A DNA stretch of 64,000 nucleotides, from the NCBI RefSeq assembly GCF_016086655.4, contig NC_052132.2:4776805-4840804 (forward strand), written 5' to 3'. The DNA comes from Lepeophtheirus salmonis (taxonomy: Eukaryota > Arthropoda > Copepoda > Siphonostomatoida > Caligidae). Under the pieces are notes generated by a model, which saw nothing but the letters and a program-made list of their open reading frames with translations, did not search any database and was not told where the DNA came from. Below are positions 25,822-37,586 of the stretch, in pieces; the stretch's first letter is position 1, and each line of letters starts with the position of its first letter. The translations under genes were made by a program, and so were the position numbers.

Positions 25822-27879
25822 CACAGTATTTTGTTGTGATAGTGAAGTAATGAAGTACTTTGAGGTTACCATAACAAGAACTAAAACCTCCCCCCAAAAA
25901 AAAAAAAAAAAAGTGCTTTGATTTTACAATCATAAATATAACTCACTTTCAATACATTTACTCTAGACAGATTTTCCTTCAAAATATATGAAAAAATTCA
26001 ATGTTTGTTTTAACATTGAGCATTAAACATCGAAAACTCTTAAATGTTTTGGTTTTTTTATCATACATAAGTGCTAAATCCTCAGATTTGACTCAGATAA
26101 ATCCATAGGTTGTTATAGTAGGGATTTGAAACTAATGTCTGATGCCCAATTAGAGAGTCTGGACATAATATATATGAATATAGTGGTTCTATAAGTCTCT
26201 GAGATAATGATTTTTATGTCTGGAGGAGGTGTTTTTTTATTGTAGGAGAGCTTCATGCAAGGATAAAACATTTTTAGGGGTTGTAAACTGTGTTTTTCAT
26301 TTATTCTTTCAATTTATATCTACCTAATCCCATGATTTTTCGATCCCTATGGTCTTATTTTGAAAATATCTTATTTATTATTTTTCATATTTTACTTCGT
26401 GAATTAATAGTATATATATTTTTCATTATCTATTAGTGAAAGAACGTGAGGATGGTTGTTCTATCTAATATGTTGGGTAAAAACTACCCTAACAGGGTGA
26501 AGGGGAGAAGAATGTATAGGGATAGAGATATTTATGTATCTACTTTTAATTCCAGGGATCAGTTACATTAGTGACCTTGTAGCTACGATCTACGTTCACA
26601 TACTTAACTCTAGTTGTGAGAATATATTAAAATAAAAACAACACGGAGCATGACATCATGTGCATTTACATTTAAACAGTAACTCCTTAAAACCTATTTA
26701 GTAGTATTAGATTTGAGCATTACTTCTCAAACTCGTAAAAAACTCGACTTTACCAATGAAAAGAAACGGGCTTTACTAAAACGGAGCCCTATTTGAAACA
26801 GATTGCACAGGACCCTAATCTCAAACTGGGTAGGAATAAGGATAACCGAGGCCAGGGCCAGGTATAGCGGGAGTGGGGTCTGGAGTAAAGATGCGAACGT
26901 ACAAGGCAGACTATTCTTTCCTTCCCTTTTGAATGTTTGTATTTAATTTCGAATCTTATTTTGTCAAAAAATATAATTTTGGACCTTATATAATTTTTTT
27001 TAATGGCATTCTTTAGGGAAATACATTTCTCTTTTTTTCTCAGTCAAGTGAGAAACTACTGCAGCCCTGATGACTCCAACTCATCTAAAATATTTCGTAT
27101 TTCATCATTCGAATGTACTTATATTCAAATATTCAAAATGAATTCGAACATTTGAGTACTAATTTGTCAAATTTCAAGTATCACTGAAAAGATCAGTGAT
27201 AAATTACAAACTCAGATCCTTTCTTATTAAAAGAAGAGTTGATGTACAGTAATATGTACCTTGACATACGAATTTATACAAAATTCGTAAGTCAAAGCAA
27301 TTTCTCCCAATAAGAAATAATTTAAAAAAAAAAGATTAAAATCACTCTCACATCCCATCACCAACTTTCCATCAGCCCCTTTCTAAAAATGTTTTTTGTT
27401 TTTTATATACTGAGGATCATGCTTATATCTCAGTGTTAAATAGGGAAACAACTCCATTACTTAACACGTGGAAATTATGAAAAACTATAAAATTAATAGG
27501 ATATTTTCATAACACGACACAGATCTGAAGAACTCGAACTTGACGGAAATCAAAAAATTTTCATAAGCAGAAACCAACAATAGTATTTACCTTTAAGAGT
27601 TTGTTTTTATCTGTGTTTGAGATTAGCTCCATATTTCGAATCCATCAATCAGCAGTAATTCCACCACATGTACCATGTATATTGTGCATCCATAAAAAAA
27701 TTAAAAGATTAATGAGGGATAAATATATTATTTTGTATATTTCTTTCAGAAATATTCTGGATTTAAGCTGAACCCATTTTATTTTCCTCTCATAAATTCT
27801 TGAAATACCCAGTTAAAAGGTGTCACAATTATTATTTGTCTAGATAGATATTAGAATTATGTTATAATATTTAGAAAAT
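25822..27879. other. intergenic, no gene seen
   Basis: Includes an A18 run at about 25896-25912, possibly a retroposed poly(A), but no adjacent gene copy is recognised. Confidence 0.45.
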
Positions 27880-27882
27880 TAA

Positions 27883-28212
27883 TCTGATCCTCTTATACAG
27901 ACAGTAAAGGATTTGATAATAAGTTCTATTAATATCTGGAGTGGAACAGAGTTAAGTGACTTACCTAATATATTCTGGCACTTAAAATCCAAATGGCACA
28001 GACTAAATGAGTTTGTACTACATATCTCGAGTCTTGTCAATTTATCCGCATCACAAATCAACCTAATTGAAGTCAAATGCTATAATGAATGCTTCTTTCA
28101 ACTGAACAACATTTTTAAAATGTTAGACAAAAAGTATGAATACAAAAAACTTGCTTTAATACAGCATTACGTCACTTACACTAAAATATGTAGACACTGC
28201 ATTTTATATTAA
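27883..28212 (+). CDS. possible exon or ORF remnant, unrecognised
   Basis: An open frame runs from after a TAA at 27880-27882 to TAA at 28210-28212 (109 codons) without a good ATG start. A CTTATACAG sequence at 27892-27900 could be a 3' splice site. The translation is rich in Leu, Ile, Lys and Asn with amphipathic-looking helices (WHLKSKWHRLNEFVLHISSL). No domain is recognised. It could be an exon, a transposon fragment or chance. Confidence 0.22.
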   Translation, partial: SDPLIQTVKDLIISSINIWSGTELSDLPNIFWHLKSKWHRLNEFVLHISSLVNLSASQINLIEVKCYNECFFQLNNIFKMLDKKYEYKKLALIQHYVTYTKICRHCILY

Positions 28213-29324
28213 ACTGCTGATTTTTCTCCAATCAATGTTCTGAACGTTGATTGGTCGAATTTAGATTGGCTTTTGTTAAGCTGTGAACAATTCCCAAGAA
28301 CCATTGAAAAATAATTCAATAGTTGTGAATAATTTGCAATTACATATTGATTTGGGCATCTCCCCCACCCCTCAGGTTTCTTTAATGAAAGGAAAGTTAC
28401 GATATTAAATAAAGGAACGACTTGTTAAGTATATATTTAGACCTGTAGATACTACTTAACATTTTCTATAATTACACCATATAAAATTTGAAGTTTTATA
28501 TTTATATTATGAAGTTTGTATCGAACATTTTATCTCCTTAAAATGTTTTTATCCTTAAGTTTCTGTTTGTACCCATGTTTTAGTGAATGAGGTTTTGAAT
28601 GTATATATCAATAGTGATTCTACCGGCCACATACATGATTATGGACCTAAAAAAAATAAAAAATATCGCGCAAAAATTGTTCATATGCAACAGACTCACG
28701 AAACCTACTTTTAGAATGGTTTCTTACATTTTAGGTACAATGATGATGACACATCTATTAATAGAAGCATTCATTTATTATTTTGATAAAGGAACAACGC
28801 TGTTATAATTAGTTAAAGTAATTGTCGTGACTTTTGAGTCGGTTGAGGGATTGAGGAAAAGACACCGCAAATTGACCAAACATTGACGTTTTTTCTTATT
28901 TAAAAACCTTGTTAAAATATTAATTATCCTCAATATAATGACGACTGTATTATTTTTGTTATTACTGTTAGTACGATAATCATTATTATATTTTTTTGTT
29001 TTTGCCGTTGTACTTAGAAAAAACCCAGGTATAAAGAAAGGTTGGTTCTTCCACCAGGGAATGACCGGCGTGTAATGTGCAGGTGAATAAAAAAGAATGT
29101 ACTATCCCCAAAACCATCTGAAAAAAATGGTAACCCCCACAGGTAGAGTAGAAGGAGGGCTCCCTCTTTTTTCTTCTTTTTTATTATAGAATTATGGGGA
29201 TGGAAAAAAGAATCCAATAAGTTTTGTCCATTGTCTCAGACCAGAGTTAAATAATCTATCTATCAAAAGAAAATATTTTGTATATGTTTATTAGTGAGTG
29301 TGAATCGAATGAAGTGATTGCAAA
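28213..29324. other. upstream region of the 29325 gene
   Basis: About 1.1 kb without a supportable gene. The last 300 bp must hold the 5' leader and perhaps the promoter of the gene at 29325. I see no unambiguous TATA box or initiator. Confidence 0.4.
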
Positions 29325-30062
29325 ATGTTGAATAAAAGATTCAAGTGTTCATTTTTTATTATTGTGCTCCTGGCTGTGCCTGCCCTTGGTAGTATTCCAT
29401 CTTTTGATGAAGAGGATGGCGTAGACTTAGAATCCTCAGGCGGTTACGAATTCCTTGATGAAGAGTTTTCTGGTCCTTATACAGATCTATTAGATGAGTA
29501 TTTGGGGGGAAGTGGAGAATTTCCACTCGAGGACTTTGACTCTGAAGACAAAATAGATGAAGAGGAAGAAGGCTCCACGTTCCTTGGATCCGATCCCACA
29601 GAGGATTCCGAGAAAGATGATTCTGAGAAAGATGATTTCCCTCTCGAGGAGATGATTGAAGAAGATGATATACACTTTGTAGAAAACACTCCATCCAGGA
29701 ATGGAGAAGGAGACATTCGGAGCCCTGCCCACATTCCTACTACAAGTAGTTCAACAACAGAGTCAAATTATGAAGGTCATGATGATATTATTAGACATGA
29801 CGAACCTGACTCAACGTTTCTCTTTGCCAACCGTTTACTCTTTTTTGTGTTATACGGAGCAGCCATCATGGTTTTGTTTGTTGCCATACTTCTTGTCATT
29901 TGTCTCCTCATTCAATGTCGTAAAAAACGTAAGGAATCCATGAACTTAATGAACAAGGCACGCGTCGTTGGAATCAATAATTCACTCAGTAAAAACTCTA
30001 GAGACTCCATCATTATCGATTGCTATCGGATACATAAAAATCCTCTTGGATATAAAGTGTAA
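29325..30062 (+). CDS. syndecan-like acidic single-pass membrane protein
   Basis: 245 codons, intact. Residues 1-22 form a signal peptide (basic start, hydrophobic core, likely cleavage after Ala-Leu-Gly). Residues 23-165 are an extracellular region very rich in Asp, Glu and Ser with no cysteines. It has Ser-Gly pairs in acidic surroundings at about 38-39, 49-50 and 63-64, the pattern used for glycosaminoglycan attachment, and a Thr/Ser run at 139-146. Residues 171-197 are a membrane helix, followed by a basic stop-transfer (RKKRK) and a 45-residue tail ending GYKV. This is the syndecan/proteoglycan plan. However, the conserved syndecan tail blocks (RMKKKDEGSY and C-terminal EFYA) are absent, so orthology is not shown. 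A GTAAGG at 29929-29934, just after the membrane segment, could be a splice donor leading to a different tail. Likely at the cell surface. Confidence 0.75.
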   Translation: MLNKRFKCSFFIIVLLAVPALGSIPSFDEEDGVDLESSGGYEFLDEEFSGPYTDLLDEYLGGSGEFPLEDFDSEDKIDEEEEGSTFLGSDPTEDSEKDDSEKDDFPLEEMIEEDDIHFVENTPSRNGEGDIRSPAHIPTTSSSTTESNYEGHDDIIRHDEPDSTFLFANRLLFFVLYGAAIMVLFVAILLVICLLIQCRKKRKESMNLMNKARVVGINNSLSKNSRDSIIIDCYRIHKNPLGYKV

Positions 30063-30445
30063 TACTCATGAAGAGAACTCCATCAATACTTTTCCTTAAA
30101 TAGCTTGCACAAAGTGCATTGAATTTGTCAGCAGCTGTAAAAAGAAAGACAAGGAGAGAGGAGAACATCAGGCCCTGGACTACTCCATGTAGTAAAACGT
30201 GTTATCAAGTGTTCCTCTATCTATTTGACAATCGTTTTCATAAGTTTATCGTCCTATTATTACGATTTATCATTCTTAAAAGAAATTAATTTGTTTTTTT
30301 ACATACAACAAACTATTGAATAGTCGATTTAAAAAAAGTACTTTTTTGCATACAGAGTACTTTAGATATATATCTATTTTTTAATATTCATACACACGAC
30401 TTTTAGTAATATATATTATTCAAAGAATGAGTATATTAAAATAAA
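30063..30445 (+). terminator. probable 3' UTR with AATAAA signal
   Basis: After the TAA of the membrane-protein gene the sequence is AT-rich non-coding, with a canonical AATAAA at 30440-30445 as a plausible polyadenylation signal. This is inference, as no transcript is available. Confidence 0.4.
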
Positions 30446-30952
30446 AAGTCCCCTTCTGTATTTTTGTTAACACTTTCATAATGATACAGGGATTTGTCAG
30501 TTCATGATGTGCCTTTATTTCTCATTTTTTTTATTATTATTTTTTTCCCCTGCCTGCCATTAAATATTCAATTTTTTTATATAGTTCATATTATGTAGAA
30601 ATTTTAATGTACAAATATATTATATAAATTATTATATAAATCCACTCTAAAGTAGATCCTAACTACAACAAATATATGTAAAGCTAATCTTATTAATAAT
30701 TTTACTACCTACGAAGGATGATGGTTAAGTCCTTCAAACATATAGTCTGGTTTTTAATTAATATATATATAAATATCTATAGATTTACTGATTTTTGGGT
30801 TAAATAAATATATCTAAATGTTTAAGTTATACACGAAAATGCGTATTTGTTGATATTATGGCTTTGGGAAGGAGAGGGCGTTGGGTATCAAAAAAAAATT
30901 TCTTGTATATAATATGTGATGAGTAAAACAAAAATACCTAAATTTATCTATT
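30446..30952. other. intergenic, no gene seen
   Basis: AT-rich, nothing supportable. Confidence 0.5.
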
Positions 30953-31069
30953 TAGGGGCGTTCACAGGATTATATTTTGGGGAGGGCTTTTCAAATATTA
31001 AATTTTCTTGATAAAAGCAAAAATTCCTTAATTTGGGAAGGACTCTAGCCCACCCCCTGCGGACGCCTC
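30953..31069. repeat. short hAT-like element, CAGGGGCGTCC family, copy 3
   Basis: Left end AGGGGCGTTCACAGGATTAT and right end CCCTGCGGACGCCTC are inverted relatives. The interior shares 'attttggggagggc' and 'ggactctagcccacccc' with copy 4. Only about 117 bp, non-coding. Confidence 0.6.
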
Positions 31070-32300
31070 GGCCATTATACATTCAACCCAATATTTGATA
31101 GTCCTATGTCGGTCCTTTATAGGCCTTGTGCTCAAATTCCTTGGATGAGTTGATATCCCCAAGAATGTTAGCCATAGTCAAGAACCTTTATTTGGACTTA
31201 ATTTGGACCTAATATCATTCTTCAAATTGCATCTATCAATTGATAATTCATTCATTTATTGTGATGATGAATTTTTGCACTCTACGTGTACACTTTGCGG
31301 TGCCTCCAAAGGATTATTAGTTATAATTTGTTGATAAAAATTCACGATAATTCGTGGAAGAATACAGTTGTATAAATCCCAGATTCCATTTTGAGAAAAA
31401 TGATTCTAACTTGTTTTTGTGTTGATGGGGCACATGTTATTTTAATATTTAGGTATCTCATTGAATAAGTGGTTATAATGAATGAATGAAGTTTTTTAGG
31501 ATTGGCATCTATTGTATGCACTTATTGGTTGCCATTTTCCATCATGCTGCAAAGAATCTACTACTCATAGACACTTATTTTTAAAGAGTAAATATATTAT
31601 AAAAATCTTTATTCAAAGACTTATGACTTGAATTATGGAATGGAATATTTCCTTTAAAAGTTATACATATATTTTCACAAAATCCTTTTATATGAATCAT
31701 TTATATTTATTGTACAATCGTCAACATTCTATGTGTGAAAGTTGAATTAGAAAAAACCTTTTTTGAAAGGATCAACTCATTCTTGAATCTCTCTGGACAG
31801 AACAGAATTGGAATATATCAGACTTGGATATTGAGTGGAAAATGATCGCCATTTATATATAATATATTTATTAAGATTATTGCATATATTCTGCTAAATA
31901 TATTATTATTTCATTATACTGCCAATGTATTATATTGTTACTTAGTTATAAAATTTAATCTATTATTAAACAAAATAACTATAAGAAGAAAAAACATCAT
32001 CGATGACGTCAAGAAGGAACGATTCGACCTTCTTAAAGGATCGACAAGTGGGACTGGACTGGAGTCCTCAGTCGTATATAAGGACTGACACAACACTTCC
32101 ATCTATGGAAAAGGGTTTTAGGGAATGACTGAACATCAGAGGTCTAGCGTCGAATTTCAAAAATAATATGTAAGATCAAAAAAGTCCCAACCTCGTGTGA
32201 TAAAAAAGTAGAATTTATGACTTGATACATGGAATATAAATGAGAAAACACGATCGATGAAGTTGAGTAATAAAATATATAATTGATTTCTAAGGCATAT
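31070..32300. other. intergenic, no gene seen
   Basis: Near 32040-32100 a 'ggactggagtcctcagtc' segment with TATATAAGGACTG loosely resembles the GTGTTGGATCGGTC repeat family at 39627, but too weakly to annotate. Confidence 0.4.
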
Positions 32301-32474
32301 TAGCAGAGGGTTCCAGGGCTGAATACAGGGGAGTAGAAGCAAAGAATGAAGGTAGAAGAAAAGAGACAGGAAGATGTATGTAGAAAGAGGTGGAAGAGAA
32401 GAGGGAGGGACAGAGAAAAGGGAAATTATGTTTTACTTCAGTTAAAAACAGCCTCTTAATGACCTCTGAGGTCT
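32301..32474. repeat. interspersed repeat, purine-rich, copy 2
   Basis: Aligns with 19731-19879: TAGCAGAGGGTTCCAGGGCT at the start, then AAGAATGAAGGTAGAAGAAA, 'agagacaggaag', a GA-rich tract, and 'cctcttaatgacctctgagg' at the end. Confidence 0.7.
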
Positions 32475-33359
32475 AAAAAAATAACGTAGGAACCTGACTG
32501 GTTATTTTTTAAGTTTCAAAATTTCTAGAATTTCCCAAATAAAGTTTTCATGGAAATTTCGGAAACTTTTTATCCCATAAAAATCCCACTGATGAAATCT
32601 TAATTCTACATATGCATATAATTTTTCAAATTTGGTGTCAGAATTGAATTGTCTATATTGAATATGCTCTCAAAATTGGGAACAATCTGCAGCCTACCAT
32701 TTAAGCCAATCAGAGAGAAGACAATAATGATGAACCGTCGTATCATATTCATGTCCACTCTTTCCCGGTGCCTCAAAATGGACGTCTCGTGAGGAAAAAA
32801 GTGTTTTCCTAGTCAACTTCAGTTTGGACAAAAAGGTCTTGTGGTTGTCGTTTTGTATTTTTTAAAAATCAAGGAACAAATGGATCCAAGCTTGGTATAA
32901 ATAATAACAACAGTAACAATGAATTGAATTATTATTAATATAGTAAATAAGAAAACAGAAAATATGCAAATAGGATGAGAAACACTTTAATACGCATATT
33001 CATACTAGATATACCACAGCTGAATAAGTGGTTTTGCCCATAAATGCGTGTGTTGACTCTCTTATGTTAATGTTATTACTTATTATTATGATAAAAAAAG
33101 TGCGGGGGGGGTTACGAGGACGCTACTATTCATCAACTCTTGAAATAACTTGTTTTTTTTAATCTTATGAAAGGATCCAAACTGAGAAACAAGATGGCTT
33201 TAAGACGACAGAGTACGTATATTATATTATCTTATTATAACAGTGTATTTTGTTTTTTCCAGATGCACTAACATTATAAAAATGGAAAAATGTCTCGTGG
33301 GAGGATTATTAATCATCGTAAAGGTCATATGTCTGCAAGATTATATCTTTGGGAAAAGG
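32475..33359. other. intergenic, no gene seen
   Basis: No supportable gene. A G8 tract lies near 33104. Confidence 0.5.
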
Positions 33360-33900
33360 CATTGATTTTAGGAATTTTTAAAAATAAAATTTCAAAAATC
33401 CACAACTGTTCCCAAAAAATTTCAAATATTACATTTTTGAAAAATAATTTCAAAAATTAAATCAAAAATATTAAATTTTTTGAAACAAAATTTAAAAAAT
33501 CTATTGTTATTCACCGAAAAAAAAAAATAGTAATTCTTTTGAAAAAAAAAAATTCAAAAATGTTAAATTTTTTTAATTTCTTTTTTCAAAAATCCATAGT
33601 TTTTCACAAAAAAAATAGAATTTCAAAGAAAAATTAATTTAAATAGTAAATTTTTGGAAAAAAAAACTCAAAAGTTTTTAGCCTTCCACAAAAAGTTACA
33701 AATATAATTTTTTATTGTATTACATAATTTGTGCACCTAAACTTTTTTGTTAAGAAAATAAATCTTTAAAAAAATTTACTCCTTTTTTCTATATTTTTTT
33801 TTCATCTGGATAAAAAAATTTCTAGTAAAATACAAAAATCCCCAAATGATTTTGAACCTTTTTTTTTGTCTCTTTTAGGGGGGAAAGGTTGCGAGATACA
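33360..33900. repeat. A/T-rich degenerate minisatellite
   Basis: The unit 'aatccacaactgttcccaaaaaatttcaaat' recurs in degenerate form near 33398, 33498, 33592 and 33676, spaced about 84-100 bp (roughly two 45-50-bp units). It is the same unit as inside the elements at 4822, 5851, 7630 and 60260. Confidence 0.55.
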
Positions 33901-34577
33901 AGAAGGTAATGACGTGCTGGGGAGTCAATAGAATATACCTATAAAAATAATATTAGTATTATAATAATCTTATTAAATATGAGCATCTTTCTATATACAT
34001 ACATATATTCTAGCTTGCTTTTGTGTTGATATATCACATATTATTAAGATAATAACATGCGAATCAATTAGTGCTATTTCTATATCATTTTTTGAGACAT
34101 TGTATAATTTAATAGCCATTTTGTAGTGTCTGGCCCGATGAATGTTCCTTTGACAAAAATCATTTGTGAGTTTTGTCTGGTTATCGTCGTGAATAATAGG
34201 AGCAATTTGGCTCGAGTCAATTCTGTTTATTGTTTTTTTTTGTACAAACTCTTTGTCCCGTGATTGTTATCTTTGTCAATATTAATCATATCATCATCTC
34301 CTTGTACAAATAAATGGACCTATTTGTCCGTTCACATACAATGAGGGATTTATTGTTATTTAAGGAAAGGGTCAGAATAAACTTTACTCGCTATGCTTTT
34401 TACCAACAATAAAATATAAATCACAATCGCTGACAACTGACCTTGACTAGTGGGATAAGTCATGATAGGTACTAGGTCCTATAAAAAATAAAAATTATTC
34501 CCCCACTCTTCTTAGTCAAAATCAAATTATGAGTGATATTCAAAATGAGGGTTCGTTATTTGAGTATGGGAGTATGA
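33901..34577. other. intergenic, no gene seen
   Basis: Nothing supportable. Confidence 0.5.
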
Positions 34578-34792
34578 CAGGGGCGTCCACAGGATAAATT
34601 TTAAAATTAGATTTTTGAAACAGCCCTAAATTGGACAAAATGACCCTTTAAAAAAAAAGAAATCCCTTTAACAATATTCTCCCTATTTCCCCATATAAAA
34701 AATTTCCTGCAAAGGGATCATTTTTGCTTAATGAATATAAAAATACATCAATTACAGAGCCCCCCCAAGCCCACCCTCTGAGGACGCCTCTG
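34578..34792. repeat. short hAT-like element, CAGGGGCGTCC family, copy 4
   Basis: Starts CAGGGGCGTCCACAGGATAA and ends CTCTGAGGACGCCTCTG, good inverted ends. 215 bp, non-coding; the best-preserved ends of this family in the window. Flanks GAGTATGA and TATATACA do not form a clean duplication. Confidence 0.65.
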
Positions 34793-34879
34793 TATATACA
34801 AAAAAAACATACAAAGATAGGGGTTTGAAATGGGAAAAACCAGCTATAATTAGAATGACCACTCGGTAAAGTGCAAAAC

Positions 34880-35065
34880 CTCCACCTAATTATGCATTAT
34901 TTACGTTTTGTGTTACCTTGACCTCTCAAAATTCAATGGCCTTTTACTCTGACCATATTCGTTCCAAGTTTGATCAAAATGGATCAGTAACTTTTACCTT
35001 AATCTTGGTGTCTAACAAACAAAGCAAAAACATAAGCTCCGGTTAACGTCGTTGGCGGAGGTAAT
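34880..35065. repeat. solo relative of the long-inverted-repeat arm
   Basis: Shares 'gt.accttgacctctcaaaa', 'aatggccttttactctgacc' and 'aagtttgatcaaaatggatc' with the arm at 21160-21255. It then continues through 'aacaaacaaagcaaaaacataagctccgg' to GTTGGCGGAGGTAATAAAG. Single-copy arm here, no partner found nearby. Confidence 0.65.
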
Positions 35066-35314
35066 AAAGTACGAAAATATTTGATCAAAAAAATGCCAAT
35101 ATGTTACATGGCGCCTATTTACTTACAGTGGGGATCGACCAAAAAAGGTTTTTGAAAGTGGTTAACAATTTTTTGAAGGGAAAAAAAGTGCAATAATTGA
35201 GCAATTTTTCTTTTCAAATTAATTCTTGAAAATACAAAAGTAAATAATTTAAATGTTTAACATGCCCACTCAGGCCATTCCATACTTCTTCTCATCATCA
35301 TGATAGGAGTTAAC

Positions 35315-35563
35315 CCATAGAGATAAAATACATAGAGTGTTTACGCTGAGAAAAAGTAAGGTTTTGAAGCCAAAAGTTTGTTGACCAAAAAAATGGAGTA
35401 TCCATCACTCAAAACCTTGTATGATATAAAAATATTTAAAGCGCCCTCTATTTGTTTACATACCTATTAATCACTACTACAATGTTTTGGTTAACTACGA
35501 CGCCATCAACTTCTTATTCACACCATCACTTATTATATTATACATATATTGATGATCTCTATG
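35315..35563. mobile_element. MITE with CATAGAGATAAAAT inverted ends, copy 2
   Basis: Left end CCATAGAGATAAAATACATA. The right end, on the reverse complement, is CATAGAGATCATCAATATAT. The middle carries AGCGCCCTCTATTTGTTTAC, matching 17411 in copy 1. About 249 bp, non-coding. Confidence 0.6.
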
Positions 35564-36259
35564 AGTAAAACTCTCATACGCCCAATAGGTTCGTTCATAC
35601 GTAGTCAGAGTTTGATGATAAAAAATATGAATCAAGGAAGAATTAAGAACTAAAAGGTTTTGTTTGCCTTTGAAAATAGGTCAAAATTGATTATTTTTTT
35701 TTTAAATCGATTTTTTTAAGTTATTGGTTAAACAATGATCATTTTTTTAATTCAAAATAATTAACAGACTGGTTTTGCTAATGTTTGTATAAAAAAAAGA
35801 TTTTCACCTTACAACATCTCTAAAAATAGAATAGTCATTATTTGAAAAAAGTGGTTTTTCGATGATGCAATACGTTGTTTGCAAAACTGAAAGGTCATAA
35901 TCAGATTTTTTTTTCTGTTTGATAATTTATTCATTATACATTTGTAATTGCATTCATGAAGTTTTTTAGCTAAAAAGGTATCAAACTACTTCAATCGAGG
36001 ATTCAAAAATATGATATATGCAGTTAATACCAAGATTTTCAAGATCCTTTAATTTTTCTACAAATAATTTTAAAACTTTGTATTATTTAAAGTTGTAAAA
36101 AACATAATTTTTTGTAGGTTTTTTGTTTTATTGAGGGAAAATGGGCTATGTCTGGGATTGTTTATTTTTTTTTATTTCGTTCTTACACTTAAATAGCGAA
36201 GCAGTCACGTAGAATATATACATAAATAAACATTTTAATTTAAAAAGGGATTTTATAGC
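35564..36259. other. intergenic, no gene seen
   Basis: AT-rich, nothing supportable. Confidence 0.5.
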
Positions 36260-36449
36260 CTCTAGACCAGGGATGAGCAACTTCCATGATAAAAAGGGCC
36301 AATTTTTTTTCATCACTATCATTGGAGGGGCACATGACCATTTTTTTATTTTATTTTCCAATTATTATTGATCTATTTCGGGCCGCACTGAGTAAAAATG
36401 AGGGCCGTGTATGGCCCCCGGGTGACAGTTGCCCATCCCTGCTCTGATC
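36260..36449. mobile_element. short non-autonomous hAT element
   Basis: The element spans 36268-36441 (174 bp). The left end is CAGGGATGAGCAACTTCC; the right end is 'cagttgcccatccctg', its inverted relative. It contains a 'gggccgcactgagtaaaaatgagggccg' segment. The flanks CTCTAGAC and CTCTGATC match at 5 of 8 positions and again carry the TCTAGA-like hAT target. Confidence 0.7.
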
Positions 36450-37442
36450 AAATAATGATACAAAAATCATAACAGATAAAGGTGATTAAACATATTAAAA
36501 ATTAAGTTGATCATAATACACAAAAAAAAGTCAACGTAGGACATGAGAGGAGTGGAAACATTGAAAAATAGGTGATCGTTCTATGTCTAGCTTAAGTTAT
36601 TTTATCTTCCTTTTTCTTAAATAATATACAAAATTATCAAAGGCAACAAAAATTTGCTTTTTAGAAAAAATATTTTAAGTTCCTCATATAATTCCAGTAG
36701 TACTTGATGCGCTGATCACGAACCTGTAATTAGTTTTTTTGTATCAAGTCAGATTTTCGAGAATGTTTGAGTAATATTAACTTTTTTTTAGTTCAAGACA
36801 AAATTTTGAGTAAAAAAAAAATCATGATAAACCAGCAAAATTGTAAAATAATTTCAAATAATAGACATTTTATTTGAAAAATTGCAATTTAAAGGTAAAA
36901 AAACGATCTTTTTAAAGATTTTGGTTGGAAAGGAATAGTGCCTTGATTTTAGCCGCTTAAAGATGATTAAATATGATCAAACTACCTATAATAATATAGA
37001 TTAATATATCAATTGAGGCATATTACACGAATTGCCACCCCTTTTATATATTGTTTAGTTAAAAGATCTTAAAAGAAATATTAAACCAATTAACTTGTCA
37101 TGTTTATTCCTTCAAGTTTCAAAGGTTAAAATTTTGAGGTTCTGAAAGTATCAGAATGTTTGATCATAGCTTGTATTGAAGTTATGGTGGAAAACATATT
37201 TTTTCGAGAACAGAAAACACTTGCCGGAATCCCTCTTTTTCACATGCCTACTCTTGATTAATGAATCACGAATAAAAAGGGCTAGAACCGGGGTTAATAA
37301 TCTTTTGGAGTGAGAGGGTCTATAAATTGCTAACCTAAATCATTTTTATAGTGTCATTTTTGTTGTTATTGGGCTGGTTTTTTTTAAAGCTGTTTATATT
37401 TTATTTCAATTCTTGAGGAGAGAACATCTAAGTATTAAGTGT
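36450..37442. other. intergenic, no gene seen
   Basis: Nothing supportable. Confidence 0.5.
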
Positions 37443-37586
37443 AAACACAAGTGTGTGGGATTATGAATGACAGAGAGTAACACTGATCATTTGTTAGGAG
37501 TTATAATTAGTGCTGTATTTTCGGTATATAAACAAACCCCTAAAATTAACATGGTAACCCTGATAATTCTAAAAATGATTGAGTGG
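37443..37586. repeat. repeat family R1, rearranged copy C
   Basis: The left part (37457-37510: 'aatgacagagagtaac', 'atttgttaggagttataa') is the reverse complement of the right end of copies A and B. The right part (AACATGGTAACCCTGATAAT at about 37549) matches the left end of copy B in direct orientation. This copy is therefore an inverted chimera of the family's two ends. Confidence 0.55.

Noticed and set aside
25893..25912. A18 run as the tail of a processed pseudogene
   Set aside because: No recognisable gene copy lies immediately upstream; A/T runs are common in this window.
29359..29734. Three open frames antisense to the syndecan-like gene
   Set aside because: They are shadows of the acidic, repetitive coding sequence on the other strand (Ser/Leu-rich, no domain).
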